NCBI GenBank assembly: GCA_014529385.2
Contig: CM043950.1
Span: forward strand, 65,986,935-66,050,934
Reading direction: 5' to 3'
DNA length: 64,000 nucleotides
DNA from: Adiantum capillus-veneris
Taxonomy: Eukaryota; Streptophyta; Polypodiopsida; Polypodiales; Pteridaceae
This document shows positions 52,325 through 62,780 of the stretch, one piece after another; positions within the stretch are counted from its first letter, which is position 1; each line of letters starts with the position of its first letter. The position numbers were made by a program, and so were the translations under genes. The notes beneath the pieces were generated by a model that did not search any database, was not told the DNA's origin, and worked only from the letters and a program-made list of their open reading frames with translations.

Positions 52325-53447
52325 TGTAAGATCCCCAACCCACCAATACCAAAATTAGGATGGGGTCCTCGACAGGTCTCTAGGCCTAATAAAACTCAGA
52401 GTCTCTAAACAAGAAAAATCCAAGGAATAGACCTTTACCATTGACAATGGCTTGAGGTTATAGCCCTAGAAGAAGACCTAGTCTTGTCTCATAGCAGAAA
52501 CGGGACAACATTTAAAAATCCAAAACTCTTTCGGGCCTATAACTTCCACAAATTGGGCTAAGGTATCCTCAACCAATTCTTCTTTCCCCCTACCAGATGT
52601 GAGGGCACAGCCGTGGTGGACTCCTCTTCCAAGTGAAGAAGTCTTCAATAAACATTTTTAGTGCGGGAGGATAGATAATTACGTGAATAATCAGGTCCAC
52701 CCTTCCATGATTGACATTTTAGTCAATCCCCACTTGCCACCCCGCACTCACACATGATTCTTTTGTTTTCTAATTACTACCACATTGTTTTAACATTTAA
52801 AATAATGGTTTCTTTTAGCTTTTTGTCACAGTGATTCCTTCAATCAAGTATTAAAGACATCATTGAAAAGAATTCTTTTAGCAAACAGGCATCTTTAAAC
52901 TTAAGACAGGGTACTATCACTCAAAAACATTGACCATAGTAACCATGACCAATACTCTTCTTGTCTCAAAGGGTGAAAAAACGGCACCCATTCCTTATTC
53001 ATAATCCAAGGTGGAAATCCATCACCCAAAGTTCGGGGTGTCCATACACCAAACCAGTTGCCCATACAACCTGGCGACTCCCTTAGGATAAAAACGGTAT
53101 CCTAACTTATGTAGAAACATCAAGACATGACACGGAGTAGAAACTCATCGTTCATGGGGGTAATCGGCTTATCTGTGGTTGAAAAGCCATCATTATTCAT
53201 CAATTTATACCAAGGAGTCGAAGGTGTCTTGAAACAAGCTGTCTTAAGGATGATCAATCATATCTTTCCTAATTCAACTTGTCTTAACCCAAACAATTCT
53301 TTCCTAATTCACAAACACTTCCACGTTGGTTTCTTGGAAGATGCCTTCCATTTTCATCCAGTTTTCACTTTTCCTAATTCTTTACATCCTCTTTTACGTA
53401 TGCAATGTTAATACTTAAAGAAGATCTTGAATTATTCAAAACGTATA

Positions 53448-53627
53448 TTATAACGAAGACCCACCTGGGACTGGTTGGCCATTTTGTTGTAGTGCCGGGG
53501 CTTGAATGCTCTCATTAGTAGGCCTACTACTAGGCCCGACTTCATCGTCGTGCGACGCTCTAGCTCTTTTAGGAACACTACCCTCATCATCAGATTGAGG
53601 ATTGGCTCGGGTCCTTTTTGGTGCCAT
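53448..53627 (-). CDS. Short Gag-like ORF (59 aa) in the unclassified insertion
   Basis: Starts MAPKRTRANPQSDDEG and continues with PKRARASHDDEV and proline/glutamine-rich sequence to a TAA. Its composition (basic start, acidic patch, P/Q-rich, balanced codons) resembles the N-terminus of plant gypsy Gag proteins and stands out from the AT-rich surroundings. No zinc knuckle or capsid follows. Identity is uncertain; it could be an exon-like or truncated gag. Confidence 0.45.
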   Translation of the reverse strand: MAPKRTRANPQSDDEGSVPKRARASHDDEVGPSSRPTNESIQAPALQQNGQPVPGGSSL

Positions 53628-54099
53628 GACTTCTTATCGCTATAAAAAAGGACATCTATCTATTACGTACATCTTCCTAAAACTTGACTTAACCTTCGTA
53701 TTCAATCTAATTGCTCTTTTTAACCCAATTAAGGTTAAATTTGTAGTCGTAGATGATAATTTCTTGACCTAGTAGTTTCTTATTTGCTTATATGGGTAAG
53801 ATAGCTTTATCATAGCTTTCTTAAGGGTTTTCTAAGCTTCCTTAATTTTCTTATAATTTTTTGTATCTTTTTCTTAATTTCCCTTATCTCTATTAAGCTT
53901 GAAATTTGCTTATTTTTGGCTTAATATTTATTATATTAATTATCTCTTAACGATTGAATTTTTTCAGCTTTATATCAATGTTTAATACTTCCAGTAGTTT
54001 TCCTAAAAACTTTTAACAATACTTTTCATTTATCCTATTCAATTTTCGGCTTAAAATAGGGGTTTTTGATCTATTATGATTTCTAAAACTAATTAGCTA

Positions 54100-55150
54100 A
54101 TTATGCTATAACTATCCAAAGTATTAACTAACTATGGTAACTACCTTGTAATTATCTAACTTGATAAGCTAATTTCCTCCTTTATTTTTAGCTAAAATAG
54201 GAATATTTTGGGTTAATTAAATAATTGAATTAATTTTTTGACCACAGGCTAACCATCATAGCTTACTTATAATGTATACTAACTCTAATAAATATCTTCT
54301 AATTATCTAACTTGATTATCTAGTTTCTCTATTTTATTTTTAGCTAAAATTAGTGTGTTTTGTCCTAAATAAATAACTAGATTAAATTTTTGACCTTAAG
54401 CTAATTATTATGGCTTATATATGATGTATACTAACTCTAATAAATATCTTTTAATTATCTAACTTGATTAGATAATTTTTCCATTTTAATTTCAACTAAA
54501 ATTAGTCTATTTTGGCCTAGATAAATATTACAATTATTTTTCTAAACTTAAGCTAACTATCATGGCTTATTTATGATGTATAATAACTCTGATAAATATC
54601 CCATAATTATCTAACTTGATTAACTAATTTCTCCATTTTATTTTTAGTTAAAATTAGTTTATTTTGGCTTAGTTAGATAGCTAGATTGACTTTTTGACCT
54701 TAAACTAATTATCACGGCTTATCTCTAATGTATGATAACTCTGATAAATATCTTTTAATTATCTAAATTGATTAGCTAATTTTCCTCTTTTAATTTTAGT
54801 ACAGTTAGTGTGTTTTGACTTAGATAAATAGCTAAATTAAGTTTATGACCTTAAGATAGTTATCACAACTTATTTATGATGTATACTAACTCTGATAGAT
54901 ATCTTACAATTATTTAATTTGATTAGCTAATTTTCCCCTTTTAATTTCAACTAAAATTAATCTATTTTGGCTTAATTAAATAGCTAGATTATTTTTTTGA
55001 CTTTCAGCTAATTATCACAGCTTACTTATAATGCATGATAACTCTAATAGATATTGTATAATCATCTAAGCTAGTTTACTAATTTCCCTCTTAATTAACG
55101 TGTGGCTAAAAACAACCAATTTTAGCTTAATTAAATACTTATACTAATTT
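54100..55150. repeat. AT-rich tandem array, ~152-bp period, about 7 units
   Basis: The anchor GCTTAYTTATRATGTATANTAACTCT recurs near 54261, 54412, 54564, 54717, 54868 and 55020, a spacing of 151-153. Each unit also carries AATTATCTAACTTGATTAGCTAATTT and TTTTRGCTAAAATTAG. A partial unit precedes at about 54110. Confidence 0.9.
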
Positions 55151-55713
55151 TTTATTAATGAAGTAATTATCCTTTATTCCTAATTGTGTCTCCTAACTAC
55201 CATAATTCACTTAGGAATATTTGGGTTAATTGAGTAGTTTTCCATTAGTTTTTTGGGTAAAAATAGCTAATTTCTACCTAATTAATTACAAAAACAAATT
55301 AAATATAAATTTTCTAACTTCTTAACAATCTAATGAAGCTCTGATAAATATCTAAGTTTAATTAGTATAATTATCCTTATTTTAAGACTAAAAAGATTAA
55401 TTTCCACCCTTATATGGTTTAATAATTAATTAGATTAATATCCCTAATCTTAATCTAGCTAATTAACAAAATATTAACAGTTAAGAGAGTAATTTATAAT
55501 GTAAAGAGGTTTAATCTTCTTAATTAATTAGATTAATTAAAAAAATAGAGGCAATTTAACATAATTTTACTAATTAAAAAGGGATTAAGCTAATTATCGT
55601 TGATAATCTGCTAGAGTTTTTGCTCTCTAGTGATTTTGGAGCTGAGTTTCTCTCTATGTGAGAGATAAATGGCGAGGTCTCCGAGTCTAAGTGAAAATGA
55701 GAGGTCTAGGGTC

Positions 55714-55723
55714 CTATTTATAG
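55714..55723 (-). promoter_or_regulatory. Minus-strand TATA box in the unclassified insertion
   Basis: CTATAAATAGGACC on the minus strand, ~450 bases from the right end. Transcription would run through the tandem array toward the 59-codon ORF. Confidence 0.5.
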
Positions 55724-56167
55724 TTTTCCAAGCACACATATGTCTCTCTGACTGCATCTGGCAGTTCCTTGCTACTCAAGCAGTCTCTATCCTCAAAAAG
55801 GTGCCATCTGATGCTAAATCAGTGCCTGATAGCTCTTGCTATCTCCTCCCACAGCCTGCCTGATTTTTTGCTATTTTCATAAATATCTGGGAGGCCTTAG
55901 TAAAAGTCTATGCTAAATGATTAGTGCAACCATCTAATTTCTCTTAACAAATTAATTGACATTGAATCTTCTGGAGGGACTAGCAGGGTAAGTTTTTGTT
56001 CGAAATTAATTCTGAAAATTTCTAGCCCTGGGTTTGTTGTGCTTAAGATTCTAAAATACCATTTTTTAATTGCTTTTGAGATAGTGTTTTTACATGTTTG
56101 TATGACCAATGCTTTCTCCTAAAGCCTTGAGTTCACTTCCGGTAGCTAGAAAGGTGGAGACCTTACA

Positions 56168-56570
56168 ATGGTTTTGAGAATGGTATTCACGGTTATTTTT
56201 TACTACTTGGATGTTAGGTATAAGTTAAAAAGGTTGTAAGTAGAACATGGGTAAGAGCTGATAGGGTTTATCGACACATGTATTACGTATTCAAGGCTAA
56301 CAATTCTGTTGTTTAGTTTACATGGATGCAGGAGAGGACTCTATCTTTACTTAGGATCTTTTTGGCTTAGTAGCTGTTGTCCAACATTGATGTACCTGAC
56401 CCCTTTCAATCTAGACTTCATAATTATCCTTTGTACAAAAACACTAGAATGATACCTCATTCTCACTTTAATGTGCAAAAATGAATCAAAGACTAAGTCG
56501 GTTTTGTGCTATTCCTTGTCCCTTGTCTAAAACCAATTGTCTTTTGAGCTATCATGTTCTTTTGTGTACA
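56168..56570 (+). repeat. ~3-kb repeat, copy 2, third piece
   Basis: Resumes copy-1 sequence (from about 43029) with ATGGTTTTGAGAATGG and runs to about 56570, where similarity to copy 1 (43430) ends. Confidence 0.85.
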
Positions 56571-56796
56571 CACAGACACATATTGGAGTACATGGTTGAG
56601 ATGTGGCGAACCCTTCACATCGAGTTCAAAAAATTGCATGGGAAGCAAGGGAAGGTGGTACAAGAAGTAGTGTCTTTGACACCACTTGTTGGGAACCTTG
56701 GGAAGGTCTTTGCATAGTCACTTTATATTTTTTATTAATTCATTTTGGATAAAGACAAACCACATAACAACTTTCACAAATTCTTGCTGCCCCCCC

Positions 56797-56881
<85 letters not shown>

Positions 56882-57030
56882 AAGCGTTGTCGTGCCGCTT
56901 TGAAGGCACGGGGAGAAAGACGAGAATATACATGCAATTTTAAGGTTTTGCTAAACTTATGATTTATGCAGAGATCTGATATGACATCAGGATGACTAAG
57001 AAATGTATATTAAATATGGGTTTGGGGCCA
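56571..57030. other. Unassigned, with a poly(C)-(CT)n tract
   Basis: 56790-56826 is almost pure C, running into (CT)n to 56878. The rest has no recognised feature. Confidence 0.6.
56790..56878 (+). repeat. Poly(C) followed by (CT)n
   Basis: About 37 C with one T, then about 52 bases of CT. Confidence 0.95.
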
Positions 57031-58384
57031 AGAAATCAAGTTGCCTCCTGCAGGTCGAGTTGCAGTGATGCTGTCAAAATGGGATTTTATAAGCCAAATT
57101 TGTAGTGTTTGACGTGCTCTCCATGCCTGTCTTTACGACTCCTCAATCGGAGCTACGGTGAAGAAGCTATGTCAATTTGAAGCTGGGACAATTTGCAGAT
57201 CTGAGCCGCAATGGGTAGTTGCTGATGAAGAGTCAAAGTTGTTATGGATGCATGGGGCTGAAATGCTCACTTTGTGGAGTGCATTGGTCTTTTCAGATCG
57301 AAAATCAGAGTTTCGATTGTCAAGATATTGCCAGTTTAAGTTTCCCCCGGGGTCAGGTTGGTGCCAGTTTGTCCGCCTCGAGAGATGTGCCATGTGATAA
57401 TTTTGGAGCTCCGCTAGGAATTGTATGTGTTCTATAGGGCAAGAGAAGCTCACAGGAAGTTGCAGTGCGTCAACGGATTCCGAACAGGCAAGTTATTGCG
57501 AGTTGAAGTTTGGGCAAAGTGGCGGTAGTGTGATGCCATGCAAAATTTCCCCAGATTGGAGGGCGTCTGTTGGGAGGCTCGAAGAGATCAAAATGGGGTG
57601 GTGCTTGCCCATGACAAAATCTGGAACCTGACCCGCGGACAGGATTTTACAGCTTGTCAGTTGGGTCCTCAAGCCACAAATGGCAGGTGGTTGAAACTGC
57701 AGGGAAATTCTTTTTTGTGGTGGTTTTTTTGGAAGGCTTGGGAGGCCTTGGAGGCCAAAGGCTCAAGAGAATGCCATGTGGCGGGGGTTCTACCCCATAT
57801 GTGCAAGCAAGGGGACGTATGGAGGGGTATATATGCTGTAGGCGCCTCCCATTGTGGGTATCACAAGGAGAGGGTGCTCACTTGGAGCTCAGGCTATGGC
57901 GGTGCACTGTCGGCATTGTGATGGTGGCGCAGTGGGCGACGCCCCCCTTCGTGGAAGATGATGATGTGGCAAGCCCGCTGGGGAATGTTCCCTCGCCCCA
58001 CGTGGGCAAAGATTTTTGAGGAGAGAGGTTGGGAGCATCGACGGCACCGTCGTTGCCCTGCTTATGAGTGTGGGTTCATGCGGTAGCTTGGGGCTCAAGG
58101 GAGCCATGCCGAAAATATCAAGGGGGTGGCTTGTCACATGCCATGGAAAGTTAGAAGAAAAAGCTCGGCCCAAAATAGGGAGGTTCTCAGGCGCCCTAAG
58201 GGAAATTTTTGGATAGTTTTCGGGGGTAGTTTTTGAGGAAGAAGAAGCTTTCGTGAGAAGCTCTTCGGGGAAGAAAACAAGGAAGAAGAGCGAGGGTTTT
58301 TTTTTGGGATAATTTGGGGTTCGAGAACCGAGGAAGGAGGAGTAGAAGGCCGGTTCCTTTTGCTCAATGAAAGAATAAGGGCTT

Positions 58385-58388
<4 letters not shown>
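57031..58388. other. GC-richer unassigned region
   Basis: Distinctly less AT-rich than its neighbours. Faint repeats of a TATTGCRAGTTGAAGTTTGGGC-like string occur near 57169, 57324 and 57494. Short ORFs on both strands have no motifs I recognise. It may be a retroelement leader. Confidence 0.35.

Positions 58389-58459
<71 letters not shown>
58389..58459 (+). repeat. (CT)n microsatellite
   Basis: About 70 bases of CT, then CGCTCGCTCTCTC. Confidence 0.95.
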
Positions 58460-58462
<3 letters not shown>

Positions 58463-58626
58463 CGCTCTCTCTTTTTCTCGAGAGCTTGATGCAAGGAACG
58501 GGAGCAAGCAGGTGAAAGAAGAAGGGAGTTTTTGAAAGCTCTCTTGAGCTCGCAAAGCAGAGGGTTATTGAAGAGAAGGAAGCACGAGAAGGGCTAAGTA
58601 GGATGAAGTTTTTCTGGCAATTTGTG

Positions 58627-58697
58627 GGTTGTTTCCATCGGGGTTGGGTTATCTGAATAGGGGTTGTTTCCATCGCTGTTGGGTTATCTGAATAGGG
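58627..58697 (+). repeat. Two-unit ~35-bp tandem repeat
   Basis: GGTTGTTTCCATCG plus GTTGGGTTATCTGAATAGG, twice in a row with two differences. Confidence 0.9.
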
Positions 58698-58699
58698 GA

Positions 58700-59060
58700 T
58701 TTCAAATCAGCAGGAATACCAACGTTGGCATGTGCAACCGATTTGTAAGGGTTCTAGATATCTCTTTAATGGAAGAGTCTTCTAATTGCCAGCTTAATTA
58801 AGTGTTAATATCTGTGCTAAGTTGGATTACAACCAATTAGCTCTGTTTTGATCTGTGCTATTCTCTCTAAACGCCTCTATATCAGCTTATTAACACTAAA
58901 TCGGCCCTAACCACACTAGTTTCCCTTAGTTTGCACCTAGACTACATCTCCGTCTACAGCTAGAAGCCCGTCACTTTCTCGATCACCCCTGGGGAGAGCC
59001 GCGTGTGGGCATTGGTGACACTATGGGGGTTACATATGGTCCTGTTGTGATAGGGATTTC
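58700..59060. other. Unassigned
   Basis: No ORF. GATCACCCCTGGGGAGAG near 58980 and GGTGACACTATGGGGG near 59016 recall retroelement leader sequence, but no PBS or LTR end can be fixed. Confidence 0.35.
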
Positions 59061-59073
59061 TTCTCTATAGAAT

Positions 59074-59993
59074 TCATGTTCCCTCATCACTCAGGGGATG
59101 CAACCAAGATTGCAAGGTTTCAGGGTTTGGGTCCAAATATGAAGGAAAAATTGGTGTTTCAACCCCTCTAACTTGACTAGATGTAAACTTGGCCGTATCT
59201 TCCACTTCTTCAAAGGGATTTGTAGACTTGCTAGGGGTAGGTTTTGGGCCTTGAGTTGCAACTAGATCTATTGGAATTATTCCAGTGCCTATCATTCTCG
59301 CTACTTTCACTTTTTCTATCGACGCATACTCCCGTCCATACTTGTCAGCTTACATTATGAGACTCCCTTCACCTGATTTGTAGGAAAACAAGTATAAAGT
59401 CTTTTCTGTGCTTAACTCAAAAGCATAGGGTGCTAAACACCTTAAATATGTTTGGGCCCTACCATTCGGGTACTCGTAGATTCCTACCACTCCTTGGTTT
59501 GTCACTACTTTAGTCACCTTCTCATCAAACACCAGGCTAGCGTTAGGAAGATCTATCTGAGGAGGCATTTCTATCATCTCAGAAACCATCTTCCCTTTTG
59601 CAACATTGTCCTCATATTTGTTATAGTTCTCTGGGTCCTTAACAATGAGGTAATGTGTTCCCTCATCATCACTAAATATGTCCTCATCATCATACACTAG
59701 AAGGGCTTCCACTCTGTCGGTTGGCTTTTCCTCTATGCATATGATTTTTGCATCGGCATATACCAGAGCTCCATGGGAATTTGGTCCTTCTAAGTAAAGG
59801 GTTGTATACCTTGTTGTCTGAGTGGGATTCCTAGAGGTGCTACCTCTTCCCGCTTGGTTCTGTTGGTTAGCAGTGATGTTTTGGTCATCAATGAGGTAAA
59901 AAGACTGCCAAGAAGTGTCAGTCTCACTACGTCCTCTATAATTGTTGCTAGTGGATCAATCCTTGCTTGGTTCATGCTCTTCTCAGTTGACAC
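59074..59993 (-). pseudogene. Unrecognised retroelement-like ORF cluster
   Basis: Three minus-strand open segments read as one decayed protein. 59790-59993 has PLATIIEDVVRLTLLGSL. 59350-59712 has EALLVYDDEDIFSDDEGTHYLIV and KVVTNQGVVGIYEYPNGRAQTYLRCLAPYAFEL. 59074-59310, in the same frame as the second after one stop, has RMIGTGIIPIDLVATQGPKP. The conserved-looking acidic and aromatic blocks and position downstream of a PBS (62014-62033) suggest a gypsy polyprotein segment between gag and protease. I do not recognise the family and assign no function. Confidence 0.45.
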
Positions 59994-59999
59994 TAAGCT

Positions 60000-60269
60000 A
60001 ACCTAATCAACTGCCACTCTTTTTTCTCTTTGGATGCACCTTCCCGATATCAAATTCATCAAACACTTCACTCAAACAACTATCAATCCAAACCTCTTAC
60101 CTTGGAAGCCTGCTTGCAGTTGCTCCTTTGTCTCTTCTCTCTTTGTAGTTGCTCTTCAAAATGGTGGAGTACTTTACACTCCCAGCTTACTATCAACTTT
60201 AGGGATTCTTGGTTCTAGGTATCTGCACAAAACTTTAGATTCTGCAAATCTTTTGTTAACAGATTGATT
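60000..60269. other. Unassigned
   Basis: No recognised feature. Two overlapping short plus-strand ORFs look like chance. Confidence 0.35.
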
Positions 60270-61700
60270 TCCAAGTACTAGTGTATACAAAGACAAGATT
60301 TTTATGTGAGTTCTAATCTTTGATCCGTCAAGGCAGATGTGCTAGGATCACATAGAAGACTCCTGGATTAGCAGATTCCCAATTTAAGCATTAAACTTGC
60401 CTGTAGACATCATACACGTATGATGTCTAAAGTCTTAGTTTTGACTCAAACTTGATTCATGCATTTTCCTTGGTTGCCTTGTCTACTTTTAAGCCTTTTT
60501 GGGTGGTTCTAGCACCTGCAGATAGGTCAATCTCTTGATTGTAAGCCTTGGTTGCTCCGAGCTTATCAGGGAAGTTTACTAAGACAAAAATACTCCAAAG
60601 TGGATGAAACTTGAGCCCCAAGCTTGTTTCAAGATGCTTAACACCCTCATGAGCTCTATTGTTAGATGTGGACTCTAAAAATGCTCTTGACACATTATAC
60701 GCGTATAATCTCATTTTGTTCAGAATGGAATGAGTTTTATCTAGAGGTCCTTCACTACACCAAAAACTTCCAAGTTGTTTCAATGCTCAATTCTAACCCT
60801 TATTGAGCTAGCTATGATCAATTCAAGCATTCATCTTGCTCAATTCCGTTTCTAGATCTTTGCAAGCCTCTAACTTGCTTCATTTTCAATGTAAGTTTGC
60901 CTATTTTCTTTGAAGTTGTTCTTAATCACACAATGACTCAATGAAATGAGACCTTTTTGCTCAAGATTTGGCCTTTATGCATTATATGCGTTTTTAATGT
61001 CTTTTTGCTCAAAATGGAGTTTTGTTTCTGTCCCATGTACCCTTGATGTTTACAACATGCATGTGTGCTCAAAGCAATATTTGGATCACTAATTTGCACA
61101 ATATCCTCACTTTTGTCAAGGAATTTCCCAGAAAGAGTAAAACTCTCTCAATACTCACTCTACATGCTCAATTGAAGTGAAACTTGGCTCATGTGTTTCA
61201 CTTAACTTGCAAACTGTGGGTAGGCTGTCAAAAGTCTAACTTGCCTGCTAGCTAATTCTACCCTTGATACATTATATGCGTATAATGTCTGCTAGTGAAT
61301 TTTTTGTAAAAAAATCATGTACAAGCATCCCCTAGTCCCTGGTACTGCTTTTTGAGCACTTTTACCAATCTTCAATGCAAAAATATGCACAGATTCACAA
61401 GTTTCCCAATTTTTCGATTTTGACTCACATCTTTTGTCTTTTGGGGACCAAATATTGGCCAAGACTCTAGTCTTGAAGTGTCACTATGGTATAACACCCC
61501 TTTTGACACTCAAGTTCAGTCTGTTTTGTCAAATTGGGTCTCCAACTAGGGCCCATACATCATATACATATGATGTTTGCTAATGAAAAATTGCACTTTT
61601 CTCATCCAGATCTCTTGCATATGTGTCCTTTTATACCCAACAACACTCAGCCATGCCCAATTGTCTACTGAAGCTTGTTTATTGCATTTCTTTTCAAATA
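60270..61700. repeat. Five-unit array, ~287-bp period, with conserved palindromes
   Basis: Palindrome-like centres at 60405-60428, 60692-60709, about 60979-61000, 61269-61288 and 61557-61576 are spaced 285-290 bases. The first has 11-bp arms (AGACATCATAC) around AC. The others are ACATTATA..TATAATGT or ACATCATAT..ATATGATGT types. Sequence between centres is much more diverged, with recurring TTTTGCTCAAAATGG-like and ACTTGC strings. Confidence 0.78.
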
Positions 61701-62013
61701 TCAACTTTTCCAAGATCGTAAATGCAACCAAGCATGAAAGAAAAGATTTCAAAGATCATAAACGCTTCACTGTCTCTTTTGGACTCGTTAATGCTTGTAT
61801 CTCCTCACAATTCACTCACAATCCAACCAACACTAACTAAGACTAATACTACCTATGACGGAAAATCCCGAATGAGACACGCGCTCCCTAGCACTCCCCT
61901 AAGATCCAGAGTCCCACTCCTCGATCCTTCCTAAAGTGAAATAACAAGACTCTAATAACCAAAGGTATGTTTACCTCGTAGGAACAGGCTAAGGTCATCT
62001 ACCTAGGGCTCTC

Positions 62014-62033
62014 GTCCTCGGTAGTGGCACCAA
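62014..62033 (-). other. Probable primer-binding site (tRNA-Asp type)
   Basis: Minus strand TGGTGCCACTACCGAGGACG, next to an LTR-like TG end (TGTTGTCGG at 62035). It differs from the tRNA-Asp type TGGCGCCGTTGCCGGGGAC mainly by transitions. Confidence 0.6.
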
Positions 62034-62034
62034 T

Positions 62035-62780
62035 GTTGTCGGATAGACACATTACTCACAATCGCTAGCAAAGCGAGAATTAGGCTAAACAACAAGATGT
62101 CAACCAAGGATGAAGCTTGACCCGTAGGCACATGGAAACAAATAGATGGTTTTCAATCACCTACGCGACCTTCGAAGACAATCACTACCAAAGGAAACCA
62201 ACTAAAACACACTAAGAAAATGCAACCACTACCTTTCTATGAAGCGAATGCTCATCGAAACGTAAGCTAATGTTGTCGAATCATCACGAAACTCAAGGGA
62301 TAACTTGTTCTCACCTAGAGGATACCATCCCATGGTCTCTAACCCAACTTACTACCCATAAACACTCGGTGCAGAAATTGCGTATAAAGACATGCTGAAA
62401 TTTACAGGTCACCGATTCTCAACATGCTTAGGTCTAAGGCATAGCTCATCCCGTCATGGTTGCAATGACATATAGCAATCACTAAATGGATGCACGGTTG
62501 GAGAGAAAACTCACCTTGAAGCTCGTGGAAGATCTCTTTGCGAAGACACCGACACCGTGCAAGTTTGGGGTTGAAGGGCAGCTCTTGCCATTGCTAACAC
62601 AATGGTGACGTTGCCTTTGCAATGTAGCCACCACAGAGCGCGTAGGGAGAAGAAGAAGACCTCACTCTCTCTCAACACACAACACATAGTCACGTATACT
62701 TAGTGGAGCTCAAAAGTTGATTCATTCAAAAGTTGTATTAGGTTTACAAAAATTGGCTTTTATACCTCAAACCTTGGAGG
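62035..62780 (-). mobile_element. LTR-like segment of the minus-strand element
   Basis: From the TG/CA-type end at 62035 to a TATA box at 62759-62764 (GGTATAAAAGCC on the minus strand). The transcript would begin with a GAGAGAGTGAGG leader and contains an AAGGTGAGT 5' splice-like site near 62507-62514. The outer end of the LTR is not identified. Confidence 0.5.

Larger units (their letters stand above)
52325..56167. mobile_element. Unclassified 3.84-kb TG...CA insertion
   Basis: Inserted in repeat copy 2. Copy 1 gives the uninterrupted site at about 43024-43036. Ends TGTAAGATCCCCAAC and, inverted, TGTAAGGTCTCCACC (12 of 15 identical). Flanks are ATGGT (52320-52324 and 56168-56172) or, if the ends are shifted, CAATGGTT (8 bp). 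Inside: a TGGCGACTCCC PBS-like string near 53080 (plus), a 59-codon Gag-like ORF on minus at 53448-53627, an AT-rich tandem array (54100-55150), and a minus-strand TATAAATAG at 55714-55723. No LTR pair, RT or transposase found. It could be a decayed LTR element or a TIR DNA transposon. Confidence 0.7.

Noticed and set aside
57158-58019. Overlapping plus-strand ORFs in the GC-richer region as a host gene
   Set aside because: No domain, no consistent frame and no splice pattern. Higher GC alone lengthens chance ORFs.
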